Positions 54,032 to 63,975 are shown, counted from the first letter of the stretch. The stretch is DNA of 64,000 nucleotides from Streptomyces sp. ISL-10 (GCF_018614575.1 NZ_JAGGOJ010000032.1:99248-163247); one strand, 5' to 3'. Numbers and translations: made by a program. The notes: a model not told the origin generated them from the sequence alone.

Positions 54032-54253
54032 GTGCCTAGAAGACCCATCCTTTCCTCACGGGCAGGGAAGCTATCTCTCCTTTCCCTCCTAACGGGTGTA
54101 GCGATTTGGTCCTGGGAGCTCATCCAAACGTGGTCGACCGGGCATGAATGCAATGCGGGCGGAGGAAGGCTCACCGATACGGGCTGGATGTTCCTGATCG
54201 CCGCTGGCTTGTTCGCCCACAAGCATCACTGGCGGAGCGTACGGCGGGAGTAA
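54032..54253 (+). CDS. Small membrane protein, immunity candidate of the second RHS locus
   Basis: This 73-residue protein starts at the GTG at 54032 with GGAGG upstream. It has a basic N-terminus (MPRRPILSSRAGK), two hydrophobic segments (LSLLSLLTGVAIWSWELI and GWMFLIAAGLFAHKHH) and a positively charged end. It follows the RHS tip by 30 bp and is followed by a strong terminator. It matches the small two-helix protein at 35605 in size, position and topology, although the sequences differ. A cognate immunity role is inferred from this parallel. Confidence 0.65.
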   Translation: MPRRPILSSRAGKLSLLSLLTGVAIWSWELIQTWSTGHECNAGGGRLTDTGWMFLIAAGLFAHKHHWRSVRRE

Positions 54254-54322
54254 CCCCCCGGCGAGACAGCTGAAGTATCACTCAGCGCGCGAACCCTGAG
54301 TTCGAACGCTGAGACATAAATC

Positions 54323-54360
54323 GTTGGCAGTGGGACGGAGACCTCCGTCTCACTGCCAAC
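54323..54360. terminator. Terminator of the second RHS locus
   Basis: An 18-bp stem with a single wobble pair (54323-54340 with 54343-54360) and a minimal loop lies about 70 bp after the small membrane-protein gene. Confidence 0.85.
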
Positions 54361-54510
54361 TATGGTTAACCCAGGCAACGCCGGACGGCTGAGTATGCGA
54401 TCAAAACCTGTGAGATCTTGGGTCCCGATTCGTGTCACGCATTCTCGCTCGAGTGGCCGCCCGCCTGGTGGAACCGTCGAGCCTGCTTGGTTGATTGAAA
54501 GCGATCTGAG

Positions 54511-54590
54511 ATGACTATGCGGCGACTGTCTGTAATAATCGTGATTCCCTTGCTACTTCTGTTGGGATGTTCGGAAAGCGAATCCGCACA
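54511..54590 (+). pseudogene. Lipoprotein signal peptide, gene cut by IS701 sequence
   Basis: The ATG at 54511 follows a GAAAG site and encodes MTMRRLSVIIVIPLLLLLGC and then SESESAQ, a textbook lipoprotein signal with lipobox LLGC. After about 27 residues the frame enters IS701 transposase sequence and ends at 54681. The original gene, probably a small lipoprotein of the RHS neighbourhood, was destroyed by this junction. Confidence 0.6.
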
Positions 54591-55703
54591 GCGCGCTACG
54601 CCCGCTGGGACGCCGATGCCGTTCGCGACGACCTGCGTGCCTACGCCGTCGAACACCTCGGCACCGATGGTGGCGTGCTGATCGTGGACGAGACCGGCTT
54701 CGTGAAGAAGGGCCACGCCTCGGCGGGCGTGCAGCGGCAGTACACCGGCACCGCCGGGCGCATCGAGAATTCCCAGGTGGGTGTATTCCTCGCCTACGCC
54801 ACAAGCCGGGGGCGGGCGCTGGTCGACCGTCGGCTCTACCTGCCCGAGCAGTCCTGGTGCGGCGATCCCGAGCGCCGCCAGACGGCCGGGATACCCGAGA
54901 CGGACCGTTTGCGACCAAACCCCGCCTGGCCTGGGAGATGATCGCCGCCGCGCTGGAGACCGGGGTGAAGGCATCGTGGGTGACCGGCGACGAAGCCTAC
55001 GGGCAGGACCCGCAGCTCCGTGCGCCCTGGAGACACGCGGCACCGGCTACGTGATGGCCGTCGCCTGCTCGATGCGGGTGCGGATCAACAACGGCCGCAC
55101 CCCTGTCCGCGCGGACACCGTCGCCGGCCGCCTGCCCGCCACCGCCTGGCAGCGCCAGAGTGCAGGAAACGGCGCGAAGGGCCCGCGCCATTACGACTGG
55201 GCCTGGATCCACACGGGCACCGGCGAACACCACCACCTGCTCGTCCGCCGCAACCGCACCACCGGAGAACTCGCCTTCTACCTGTGCTGGTCACCCGCCA
55301 CGGTCACCCTTGCGGAGCTGGTCCGCGTCGCCGGTGTCCGCTGGAGCGTCGAAGAGTGCTTCCAGGCCGCCAAGGGCCAGGTCGGACTCGACCACTACCG
55401 GGTCAGGCACTGGACCTCAAGGCACCGGCACATCACGCTCGCCATGCTCGCCCTGGCTTTCCTGACCGCCGTCGCCGCCGCACGGCCCCCAACCCGTCCG
55501 GCGATCCGCACCACCCCGCCAGCAGCCGCGACACGATCAAGCTGACCGTCCCGGAGATCCGCCGCCTGCTCGCAGCCGTCTTCAACCCACCAGCCCTGTC
55601 AGCAACCGGGCTGCTGCACTGGTCCAACTGGCGTAGACGCCACCAGGCAACAGCCCGACGCAACCACTATCAACGGCGGTCCCGCGACGAACCTGCTGGA
55701 TAG
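54588..55703 (+). pseudogene. IS701-type transposase, truncated, frameshifted
   Basis: It lacks the first 100 or so codons and begins within DADAVRDDLRAYAVEHLGTD. The catalytic block GVLIVDETGFVKKGHASAGV is intact, followed by IENSQVGVFLAYATSRGRAL. Frames change near 54905 and 55020, then run through RWSVEECFQAAKGQVGLDHY, and a last shift near 55540 leads to KLTVPEIRRLLAAVFNP and LLHWSNWRRRHQATARRNHY. It is related to the copy at 46637 but clearly diverged, so it came from an independent insertion. Confidence 0.88.
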
Positions 55704-55725
55704 ATCACGAAACCGCACTGGAGTA

Positions 55726-55920
55726 CTAATCCAACATCCCAAGCTCGGAGTCGGGTCGGCGGAACTGGCACGCCTCCACGTTCTCGGTGAGCAGCCGGCG
55801 TGCCTCGATCGTGGATACAGCCTTCGCTCGCTTCGCCATGCGGCGATCCCCGACGTGGACCTCGAACGGCCGGGGGTCCTGCCCGATGCCGCGGGAGATC
55901 ACGAAGCCGGGATCCATCGG
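55726..55920 (-). pseudogene. DUF6233-like protein, C-terminal fragment
   Basis: The minus-strand frame ends FEVHVGDRRMAKRAKAVSTI, EARRLLTENVEACQFRRPDS and ELGMLD, which matches the tail of DUF6233 proteins of Streptomyces. One of the two usual terminal cysteines reads arginine (CQFR instead of CxxC). Upstream the frame is not family-like, so only the end survives. Confidence 0.5.
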
Positions 55921-56379
55921 CTGCAGCCTCCCCTCGGGGCCGGGCCGCGGCCGCAGCGCGCCGCTCCTCCCCGGCGATCCGCCGGTCGGTGCCACTCGGC
56001 ATCCTCGCCGCCGTCGCGTGCCAGCGGTTCGAGAAGCCGCAGCACGGCGTGCGCCTCTCCCGCAGTGAGCAGGGGCTCGCCGTCGCCGGGGAGGTCGATC
56101 AGCTGGTGGAGATCCGTGCCGGGTCAACGCCACGCAGATGGTGCCGGTCACGACGAAGCCGGCGGCCATGGGTAGCGGGAGCGCGCCTCCATCCGGGAAA
56201 CCCCCGGGGGAGAGGAGGCGGGCGCGCCGGTCATCTCCAGCCGCTCGCTCTGTGCTCGAACCGAAGTCCTGCTGCCGCGTCGGCGGCGCCCGGAGGGCAT
56301 CCGCAAGGGGCGGACGGGGCGATATCGGGTGCTTTTCGGCGGCCTTGGTGACCTCGACCGCTGGTGACATCGCTGGCTT

Positions 56380-56717
56380 CGTCTCGCTCTTGAGTGTCTG
56401 GCGGGCCTTGACGAGGTCTTCGCCGTTCAGCGAATCCCAGAAAGAATGCGTGGCGATGCGGATGGGCAGGTCGGTGCACTCCATCCGCAGTCGCTTCACT
56501 GCCTGCTTCTGCTCCTCGGTCCAGCCGGGGCTGTCCTCGCGGCCGCCCGCGACCTCGCCGGTGTGCGGGTGCTCCTGCCCGGCCATCCGGGCGTCGGCTC
56601 CACGTTCCACGGCAGCGTGCGGCACAGGGCAGCCGGCTCGGAAGTCGCCTGGTGGAGACGGGTCTGCGCGGCGCGCCGGTCGTCGGGGAAATCGCTTCCG
56701 GCCATGGTCGCAATCAT
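56380..56717 (-). pseudogene. Hypothetical Streptomyces accessory protein, frameshifted
   Basis: From the ATG at 56717, MIATMAGSDFPDDRRAAQTR, LHQATSEPAALCRTLPWNVE and PTPGWPG lead after a shift at about 56575 to QEHPHTGEVAGGREDSPGWT and EEQKQAVKRLRMECTDLPIR, ending near NGEDLVKARQTLKSE. I know this as a frequent small protein of Streptomyces mobile regions, of unknown function and about 115 residues. The region between it and 55920 has no clear gene. Confidence 0.55.
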
Positions 56718-57099
56718 ATGTCCGTTCGATTCCGTGTGGCGGTCGACGCACGACAGGTGTGACGTCGATTGGGATTGAGCGCTTCACTTGGCGGCTGAGT
56801 GCTTCAGCTGGCGGGTGAGCGCCGGGTGGCGAGCCTGGAGGCGTACTCGCTGGGTCCGGCAGCCGCGCAGGTAGCGGCCTTAGGCGGCGGGCTCTCGAGC
56901 AAACGAACGGTGAATGCGAGCCGTCCGTCCTGCTTGCGGTGCTCACCGGCTGAAGGCGGTTGGTCGATGTGAGAGGCGATGGAGCCGAGGTGCGGCGCCC
57001 GGGGCACCGTAGCGCTGCGGGAGGTGTCGGCCCAAGGGCCCCGGACGCCCGGGGAGCGAAGAGTGGAACAGTCGACTTCAGCGAGGCAGGCTTGTACCC

Positions 57100-58311
57100 A
57101 TGCGGACGCTCTTCCGCCTATCTCCTCCGCCCGGAGCGGGCGGTCATAGCCGGGCCCTTTTCCGAGTCGCGCAGTGCGTGCCGTTCGTGATCATACTGTT
57201 CGGGCTGGGGATCGAGCTCTCGCCTGCGCACGATATCTACACCGGCCCTCTCCTCGTCGCGATGCCGGCACTGGCTTCGCTGACGATGGGCCCGAAAGGC
57301 ACCCTCTCGGCAGCGGCTGGAGCGCTGGCCGTCAGCCTGACTACCACCACGCTGCACGAGGCGTGGGGTGGCATGCTGATCTACAGCAATCTCCTGGGCC
57401 TCCTCGTGGTGTCCGTGGCCAGTGTCATCACGAGTAAGACTGTGCGCGCGCGCAGGCAGAGCGAGCTCGACCAGGTTCGCCGGGTCGCCGTGGCAGCACA
57501 AAGAGTCCTGCTGCGGCCCGTACCGGCCCGGCTGGGTCCGGTGCGGGCGGCCAGCATGTATCTCGCGGCTGAGACGGGAGCGCAGATCGGCGGCGATCTG
57601 TACGAGGCCGTACAGACCCGGTACGGGGTCCGGATGATCGTGGGGGACGTCCGTGGCAAAGGGCTGCCTGCTGTGGGTTTGGCTTCAGCCGTGCTAAGCG
57701 CGTTCCGGGAGGCCGTGCACTATGAGGACGACCTGGTGGAGGTGGTGAACCACTGCGCGGCTGCGCTGCACCGGGAGCGAGCTGCGCCGGGTGCAGTCGA
57801 TCAGGACGAGAGGGAAGACCAGGCGGAGGATTTCGTCACTGTGCTCGTGGCTCAGGTGCCCGACGGCTTCGAAGTCCAGGTGGTCAATCGCGGACATCCG
57901 GCTCCGTTGCTGCTGCGCCAGGGCGAGGTTCACGCCCTGATGCCGAGCTCACCACTGCCACCCCTGGGCCTGGACGACTTCATCACCGGTCTTCCCGCCA
58001 AGGCGGAGAGCTTTCCGTTCGCACCTGGTGACCGTCTGCTGCTGCACACCGACGGCGTGATGGAAGCCCGCAATTCCGACAGGGAATTCTTCGCCTTGGC
58101 CGAGGCCATGGCAGCGGTGCCCACCTGCACGCCGCCGCAGTTCCTGGAACAACTCCACCGGGCGTTGATCCGTCACACCGGGGGCCACTTGGCGGACGAT
58201 GCGGCGATGCTCGTCGTTGAGCGGCTCGACGAAGAAGCAGGCAACAAGCAGGCGGCGCAGCTGCTGCCTCCTGAAGTGACAGACCGCATTGATCTTCCGG
58301 ACACGTCCTGA
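57100..58311 (+). CDS. Membrane SpoIIE-family PP2C phosphatase
   Basis: This 403-residue protein is a paralogue of the protein at 10523. Three to four hydrophobic helices (CVPFVIILFGLGIELSPAH, LLVAMPALASLTMGP, LLGLLVVSVASVIT) are followed by a SpoIIE PP2C domain with GGDLYEAVQTRYGVRMIVGD, VRGKGLPAVGLASA, NRGHPAPLLL, LLLHTDGVMEARN and DDAAMLVVE. All metal-binding motifs appear intact. The C-terminal 30 residues are a loose tail. It probably dephosphorylates an anti-sigma antagonist at the membrane. It stands alone and is followed by recombinase debris. Confidence 0.92.
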   Translation: MRTLFRLSPPPGAGGHSRALFRVAQCVPFVIILFGLGIELSPAHDIYTGPLLVAMPALASLTMGPKGTLSAAAGALAVSLTTTTLHEAWGGMLIYSNLLGLLVVSVASVITSKTVRARRQSELDQVRRVAVAAQRVLLRPVPARLGPVRAASMYLAAETGAQIGGDLYEAVQTRYGVRMIVGDVRGKGLPAVGLASAVLSAFREAVHYEDDLVEVVNHCAAALHRERAAPGAVDQDEREDQAEDFVTVLVAQVPDGFEVQVVNRGHPAPLLLRQGEVHALMPSSPLPPLGLDDFITGLPAKAESFPFAPGDRLLLHTDGVMEARNSDREFFALAEAMAAVPTCTPPQFLEQLHRALIRHTGGHLADDAAMLVVERLDEEAGNKQAAQLLPPEVTDRIDLPDTS

Positions 58312-58437
58312 GCGCGGTGCTTGGCGAAACCCGCCGACTGCAGCGCTCAGTCACATCGATCTACGGAGTGCCGTTGCCGGTGGGTGGACTGGTCCTTGCG
58401 CGCGGCCCGGGCACCGGTGCGTGCGCCGGTGTGCGCA

Positions 58438-58790
58438 GGAGGCCGCATTTGACTTCCATATCGCCGGCCGCATCCTCGGCCACAAGACGCTGACCACCAC
58501 CCAGGTATACCTCGCCGTCTTCCAGGACGAGCTGGTGCGGACCTACCGGGGCTTCCTGGACCGGCGCAGGGCCGACCGACCACAAGAGGAATACCGCGAG
58601 CCGACCGAGCAGGAGTGGCGCGACTGCCAGCAGCACTTCAAGCTGTGCAAGGTGTCCCTCGGCACCTGAGGCCGCTCCTACAGAACCCCCTGCAGGCAGG
58701 AACACGCCTGCATCCGCTGCCGGTCCTGCAGATCGGGCCCCGCCAACGACGCACCTCATCGAGACTGGGGAGCCGGTGGTGCGGGTGCCG
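58438..58790 (+). pseudogene. Tyrosine recombinase, C-terminal fragment
   Basis: The plus strand reads FDFHIAGRILGHKTLTTTQV, then YLAVFQDELVRTYRGFLDRR, the last catalytic box of a phage-type integrase (GH...Y), then EEYREPTEQEWRDCQQHF. After a stop the family-like cysteine-rich tail continues in another frame (CGRSYRTPCRQEHACIRC). The N-terminal 300 or more residues are missing. It resembles the large integrases found in Streptomyces mobile elements. Confidence 0.65.
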
Positions 58791-58880
58791 TCGTCCTTCC
58801 CCGCGGGATCGTGCCCATGATCGGGAGTTACACCGAACGATTGGCTCTGGCCCGTAGTCGGTGGTGACGCCGGGTGTCCG

Positions 58881-60230
58881 TCAGGGCAGGAGGATGCGGT
58901 GGCGGAGGAGGTCGAATCTGGCGCGTCCGTGCATCTGTCTCATGATCCTCTTGGTGCGGGTGTTGACGCCTTCGGTGCGGCCGTTGTGGTAGGGCAAGGT
59001 GAGGCCGGCGTTCACGGCGGGCCGGTCGATTTCGAGGCCGTTGGTGAAGCTGCGCAGGTGGGGCAGGTCGACGGCACGGGCGGCCGTGATCCACTCGGTG
59101 AGTTTCACGTCGTTGCCCTCGCCCGGTTTCAGCAGGGCGGCGAAGCCGCCTACGAGAGACCCTGATTGAGGTAGCGGACCAGGAGGTTCGCGCTGCCGGT
59201 GTAGCCCAACTCCCGGATCTCTTCGAGGAGGTGGGTGACAGCAACTGCCGGTTCGGCCGCGCGGCGGGCGCGCAGATGGTGGCGGTAGGGGTCGACGAGG
59301 GTGGGCCGGTAGGCGGGGGCGATGCGCAGGGCCTGGGGTTCGGCCATGCGGGCATAGCGTTTGACGGTGTTCAGGGCCAGGCCCAGGCGGCGGGAGCAGT
59401 CGAGCAGGCCGACGCCCTGGCCGAGGAGGTCATGGATCTTGTTCCAGCGTTCGCGGGTGGTCTGCTCGCGTACTCCACCGGGGCGGGGCGGGTTGATGGT
59501 GGCCCAGCAGCCGGTGTGCGCGCGGACCTCGAGCTGGACTTTGTCACAGAGGCTTCTCCAGAGGTGCCATCGGTCGCTGACCTGCACCGTGTCGGGCAGG
59601 GCGCGGCGGATGGCCTCGGCGTAGGTGGCCGAGCCGTCGCGGCACACGACCTCGACACCAGGATGTTCGCGCAGCCAGGACTCCAGGGTGGCCCTCTCGC
59701 GGTCGGGCAGGACCGCGACGCGTCGGCCGGTTTCGGCATCCGTGATGATCGTGGCGTAGCGGTGGCGGCGGCGCAGGGCGAGATCGTCCACGCCGATCAC
59801 CCGTGGGACCGCCTGCTGCGGCAGCGGCAGGCGTCGCAGATAGCGCAGTGCGGTACTGCGGGAGACGGGCACGGCCAGCAGGCCGGCGAGGCGTGCGGTC
59901 GCCCGGCCGCATAACTCCCGCGCCACCTGGGATATCTGCCAGGCAAGCCGCACCGTGCGGCGCTGATGGCGCTCCAGCAGTCCGGGAATCTGCTCGCGGA
60001 AGGTCTGCCGTCGGCAGCCCAGGACCGGACAGACCAGCCGCCGTACGCGCAGGTGGACGACGACCTGGCGGCCGTCGACCGGCACGTCCGTCACCGTCCG
60101 GCAGTGATACCCGTGCCCAGCGCAGGATCGCGTGCTGGATCGTGGTGCGGGGCTGCCCGCTGAGGACGCTGAGCTGGTCGATCGGGTCCAGGCGGCTGGA
60201 CCTGGCTGATCAGCGCCGCCGACGGAACTG
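58881..60230 (-). pseudogene. ISL3-type transposase, frameshifted
   Basis: The main minus frame (59150 to about 60180) gives VDGRQVVVHLRVRRLVCPVL (zinc-binding region), RVIGVDDLALRRRHRYATII (first catalytic aspartate), VVCRDGSATYAEAIRRALPD (second) and SDRWHLWRSLCDKVQLEVRA. The C-terminal block VDLPHLRSFTNGLEIDRPAV and PYHNGRTEGVNTRTKRIMRQ, with the catalytic glutamate, lies in another frame ending at 58881, so a shift sits near 59155. The N-terminal zinc-finger start is also garbled. One corrected base would restore most of the enzyme. Confidence 0.85.
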
Positions 60231-60401
60231 ATGGGTCCGCAGGGTGAGGGCCGGCGTCGGGCGAATGATCGTGAGGCCCTGGCAGCGATCATCTTCGTGG
60301 CGTCGGGCTGCACGTGGCGCGGCCGCCAGAATCGGGGCCCCAAACTGCAGACGGGTGAGTAGGAGAGCCGAGGTTGCCTGCGAGCGTCGCACGGTCTGGC
60401 T

Positions 60402-61235
60402 TCAGGGGTGGGCGATCACGGCGACCGGTGAGGAGCAGTGGTGGATCACCGCGTGGGCGACATGGCCGATGTGCGGGGCCAGCGGGGAGCGCCGCTCGCG
60501 TCGGCCGACGACTACCAGTTCGGCGCCGGCAGCCTCGTGGATCAGTACGGTGTCCGCCGCGCCCATGACAGGGCGCTCCACGACGGTCACCGACGGATGG
60601 GCGCGGCGCCACGGCAGCAGTTCGGCGTGCAGTTCCTCGGTGACGTTGCGTGCCACCTCGGTCTTCAGCGCGACAGGAAGCGTCCAGCCATGTATGGCAC
60701 GCAGCGTGCAGCCCCGCCGTTCCGCCTCGGCAAAGGCGAAACCGAGTACGGCGTCCTGCGGCTCGCCGAGATCGGTGCCGACCACAACATCACCACCGGG
60801 CACGGTTCCGTGCTCCCGTACGAGAACCACGGGCGTCCGGGCGGCCCCGACGGCTGCCATGCCCACGGACCCCATCAGGACACCCGAGACCGTGCCGAGC
60901 CCGCGCGATCCCAGCACCAACAGCTCCACCTCTTCCTCCGACGCTTCCACCGCCAGCGCGGCGGCGGGTCTGCCGGAAAGTCGGCGCGTCTCGACCCTGA
61001 GCCCGGGATGCTCTTGCCGCACTGCGTCGCCGACGCCGTCGAGAAGGTCGTCTGCCCAGCGGCGGTGATCCGCCCGGTCGATCGTCGGCACCGCCACGGC
61101 CAGCGGAAGCGGCCACTCCTCGACGTGCACAAGGCGAAGCCTGGCGTCCCGCAGGACTGCCTCCCACGCGGCCCAGCCCGCGGCCGCCCTGCTCTCCGCC
61201 GAACTGTCCACCCCCGCGGAAACGACAGCAGTCAT
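60402..61235 (-). CDS. Universal stress protein, tandem UspA
   Basis: This 277-residue protein has two UspA domains. The first (1-145) carries the ATP-binding signature GSRGLGTVSGVLMGSVG. The second (about 150-277, VVVGTDLGEPQDAVLGFAFA) has an altered loop (GRRERRSPLAPHIGHVAHAV). Tandem Usp proteins are common in Streptomyces and act in stress survival, possibly as ATP-dependent switches. The ATG at 61235 has GGAGGAGG 7 bases upstream. It is divergent from the CBS-domain gene; Usp and CBS proteins are often neighbours in dormancy-type regulons. Confidence 0.92.
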   Translation of the reverse strand: MTAVVSAGVDSSAESRAAAGWAAWEAVLRDARLRLVHVEEWPLPLAVAVPTIDRADHRRWADDLLDGVGDAVRQEHPGLRVETRRLSGRPAAALAVEASEEEVELLVLGSRGLGTVSGVLMGSVGMAAVGAARTPVVLVREHGTVPGGDVVVGTDLGEPQDAVLGFAFAEAERRGCTLRAIHGWTLPVALKTEVARNVTEELHAELLPWRRAHPSVTVVERPVMGAADTVLIHEAAGAELVVVGRRERRSPLAPHIGHVAHAVIHHCSSPVAVIAHP

Positions 61236-61663
61236 GGTGCCCTCCTCCGTGACCCGCACCTCCAGCCTCCCGCACCGGTGCCGTTTCGGCGCCTGCATGC
61301 CGGACGGGGGGCTGCGGCGCCCGTCCGCGGGCCCATTCGGAGCCAGGTCCCGTGGGGGGAGGTGGGTGGCGCTGTTCCGCCGAGCATGCGGGCCCCGGCG
61401 TACATCCCGCTGAAGGGTGGACGGTGCAAGCCTTGACCGTCTCAACGCGCTGCGTCGCTCGGCACGGGGCGAAGTGAGTCCGATGACGGGGGCTGGCGGG
61501 GAACACGGCCGGTCATGAGGATGGAGTTCACCATCCTGATGGGCAGCACCGGTGTCCCGGGGCGCAGCGCCGCAGGGCAGGCGCTTGGGGTGCGTGGTGG
61601 CAGGCACTGGAGACAGCGTGCCGGCCTCCGGTGCGGGCCGACGCGGAAGCGGAGGAGGCGGTC
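61236..61663. promoter_or_regulatory. Divergent gap between Usp and CBS genes
   Basis: This 428-bp gap carries both promoters. There is no supported gene and no clear operator. The ribosome sites at both edges (GGAGGAGG each) are strong. Confidence 0.4.
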
Positions 61664-62119
61664 ATGCGTGCGAGGGATCTTGCTGAGCCCTATCCGTTTG
61701 TGACCACGGACGACGAGGCGATGGCCGCGGCCCGGTTGCTGGCCGAACGGTCCCTGCCGGCCCTGCTGGTCCTCGATCGGGACGGGCAACCGTATGCGAT
61801 CGTTCCCGGCTCCCAGCTCATCCGCCAGCTTCTCCCCTCTTATCTCGTCGACGCGCCGCGGCTCGCCGCCGCCGTGCCCGTCGTCGGCGGCGAGCTGGCA
61901 GAGCGGCTGGCTGGCCTCACGGTTGCCGAGTGGATGCCGCGCCGCCTGTACCCGCCGCAGGCCGCCGGGCCCGATGCACAACCCATAGAAGTCGCAGCCC
62001 TGATGGCGCGCTCCCACAGTCCGCTGGTGGCCGTCATCGAACGCGACGGTGATCAGGTGACGCTGCTCGGCACGGTCACGGCTGCCCGCCTCATGCAGCA
62101 CTTCATCCGATCGGCGTGA
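61664..62119 (+). CDS. CBS-domain protein
   Basis: This 151-residue protein consists of two CBS motifs: MRARDLAEPYPFVTTDDEAM with ARLLAERSLPALLVLDRDGQ, and VAEWMPRRLYPPQAAGPDAQ with VAALMARSHSPLVAVIERDG. Paired CBS motifs bind adenosine nucleotides and act as energy sensors. I choose the ATG at 61664 because GGAGGAGG lies 5 bases upstream and the product begins at the domain border. It has no enzymatic partner fused to it. It is divergent from the Usp gene and probably belongs to the same stress response. Confidence 0.9.
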   Translation: MRARDLAEPYPFVTTDDEAMAAARLLAERSLPALLVLDRDGQPYAIVPGSQLIRQLLPSYLVDAPRLAAAVPVVGGELAERLAGLTVAEWMPRRLYPPQAAGPDAQPIEVAALMARSHSPLVAVIERDGDQVTLLGTVTAARLMQHFIRSA

Positions 62120-62340
62120 GCCCGATCTTCAACGTGCGCCGGAGCGGTTCACCCCGGACAACGCACCAGTCGTCATCTCACTCACTCGAAGGTGGCGCGC
62201 CATACTTTTGCGCTTCCCGTGGACCTTGGCTGTGCTGCCTTCAGATCGTGCAGGCCGCCGTGACCTGACGCTGCTGTCGGTAGCAGGATGCGTCGTAGGC
62301 AACGATCTGAACCTGCCCAGCCACCTCCCGGCGAGTTGGT

Positions 62341-62362
62341 TAGGGCGTGTCCGGCGGATCAT
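62341..62362 (+). repeat. IS-end-like inverted repeat, left
   Basis: TAGGGCGTGTCCGGCGGATC and AT match the reverse complement of 63962-63983 at 21 of 22 positions. It lies 29 bp before the IS5-type transposase start. Confidence 0.8.
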
Positions 62363-62390
62363 GTGACGTCTCGCGCTCTAGCGCGTTGGC

Positions 62391-63277
62391 ATGTTCATGG
62401 GGCGGGGAGATCTTACGAACGAGGAATGGGCCCGACTGAAGCCGCATCTGCCCAAGACCGGGCAGCGAGGTGGGCGTTGGGCCAGTCACCGCAGGATCAT
62501 CAACGGGATCCTGTATCGGAACCGGACTGGGGTGCCGTGGCGGGATCTGCCTGCGCGGTTCGGCAAGTGGAAGACCGTGTACGAGAGGCATAGACACTGG
62601 TCGGCGGACGGCACGTGGGACAAGATCTACGGGGCCGTCCTGGCCGACGCGGATGCCGAGGGCCGCATCGACTGGTCCATGGTGAGCGTGGACTCCACCA
62701 CCTGCCGGGCCCACCAGCACGCCGCCGGAGCACGCAAGAAACCACCGCGGGTGCCGGGAAAAGACGCACGCCCCGACAGCACCGCCCCGATGAGGGACTC
62801 GGACGCTCTCGGGGCGGCCTCACCTGCAAGATTCACCTCGCCGGAGAAGGCAGGCGCCGCCCTCTGGCCTTGCTGATCACTCCGGGCCAGTGGGGCGACG
62901 CCCCGCATCTCATCCCCGTCATGGAACGCATCCGTGTCGGCCGGCTCGGCGGCGGACGCCCCCGCACCCGACCGGACCACCTCGGCGGCGACAAGGCCTA
63001 TTCCTCGCGGCGTAACCGCCGCTACCTGCGCAGACGGCAGATCAAGCACACCACCCCCGAGCCGAAGAACCAGCGGGCGAACCGCCAACGCCGCAGCAGT
63101 AAGGGCGGGCGGCCCACCGGCTTCGACAAGACGGTCTACAAGCGCAGAAACGAAGTCGAGCGGACGATCAACGCCCTCAAGAGCTTCCGGGCCGTGGCCA
63201 CGAGGTTCGACAAGCGTGTCTATGTCTTCCAGGGCACCGTGACCGTCGCAGCGATCCGGCTCTGGCTTCGGGGGTAG
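62391..63277 (+). CDS. IS5-type transposase in two overlapping frames
   Basis: The first frame (62391-62800) reads MGRGDLTNEEWARLKPHLPK, NGILYRNRTGVPWRDLPARF and MVSVDSTTCRAHQHAAGARK (catalytic D). The second frame continues GGLTCKIHLAGEGRRRPLAL, HLGGDKAYSSRRNRRYLRRR (second D) and YKRRNEVERTINALKSFRAV (E) to 63277. IS5-group elements often make the full protein by programmed frameshifting between such frames, so this copy may be active. It is the only insertion sequence in the window with all catalytic residues and both halves present. Confidence 0.85.
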
Positions 63278-63397
63278 ATCCATTATCTCGGTGCCGGGAG
63301 GCGCCTGTCACCGTTCTCCGGAATGATCTTTACACCCGATTTGCACCTCTAGGCTTGCAGGCGGACACAGAGCACGGATCTGACCTGGGAGTTGAGA

Positions 63398-63904
63398 GTG
63401 GCGCACGACGTTGCCGCACTGACGACGGAACTCACGGATATGGCTGCGGCCGATCACCAGTCCGCAGTCCGCGCGAACAGCGACGACCCGGCCGAGCAGC
63501 TGGCCTGGCGGCGGCTAACCGCCCGTCATGGTGACCGGCTCGGCGAGATCATGGACGAGTACGGCTGGCCGACGGCGGAACTGGTCGGTGAGAAGGCCGC
63601 ACGCGCGGCATGGCTGATCGCTCAGCACGCCGACCGACAACTTGACGTTCAGCGTCGTGCCCTCCAGTTGATGCAGCAGGCGGTGGCGGAGGGCTCGGCC
63701 AGCCCGCGCGAGCTGGCCTTCCTGCGGGACCGCACGCTGGTCAACGAGGGCCGCAAGCAGGTCTACGGCACTCAGATCGCCGGTGTGAAGGACGGGGCAC
63801 CGGTTCCGTGGCCCTGTGAAGAGCCCGAGCGTATGGACGAACTCCGTGGGGAAGTCGGTATCGAGCCCTTCGACGAGTACGTCGCCAAGTTCTCCATGGT
63901 CTGA
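63398..63904 (+). CDS. DUF6624-type protein
   Basis: This 168-residue protein starts at the GTG at 63398 with GGGAG 6 bases upstream. It contains the family-like pattern GDRLGEIMDEYGWPTAELVG, then ARAAWLIAQHADRQLDVQRR, SPRELAFLRDRTLVNEGRKQ and VYGTQ, characteristic of DUF6624. The repeated helix-rich plan and the conserved YGTQ and QHAD motifs hint at an enzyme or binding protein, but no function is established. It lies between the IS5-type transposase and a repeat identical to an IS end, and may ride as a passenger. Confidence 0.75.
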   Translation: MAHDVAALTTELTDMAAADHQSAVRANSDDPAEQLAWRRLTARHGDRLGEIMDEYGWPTAELVGEKAARAAWLIAQHADRQLDVQRRALQLMQQAVAEGSASPRELAFLRDRTLVNEGRKQVYGTQIAGVKDGAPVPWPCEEPERMDELRGEVGIEPFDEYVAKFSMV

Positions 63905-63922
63905 CGCCCCGTTTCCAGTCGC

Positions 63923-63975
63923 GTCCGGCGGATCATTGCCCGGGCTCGCCTGCCGCAGGCAATGATCTGCCGGAC
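63923..63975. repeat. Long imperfect hairpin next to the IS-end repeat
   Basis: The arms 63923-63940 and 63958-63975 (GTCCGGCGGATCATTGCC and its complement with one mismatch) enclose a 17-base loop. Each arm repeats the core of the IS-end sequence, so this may be two terminal repeats back to back. It could also terminate the DUF6624 transcript. Confidence 0.6.
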
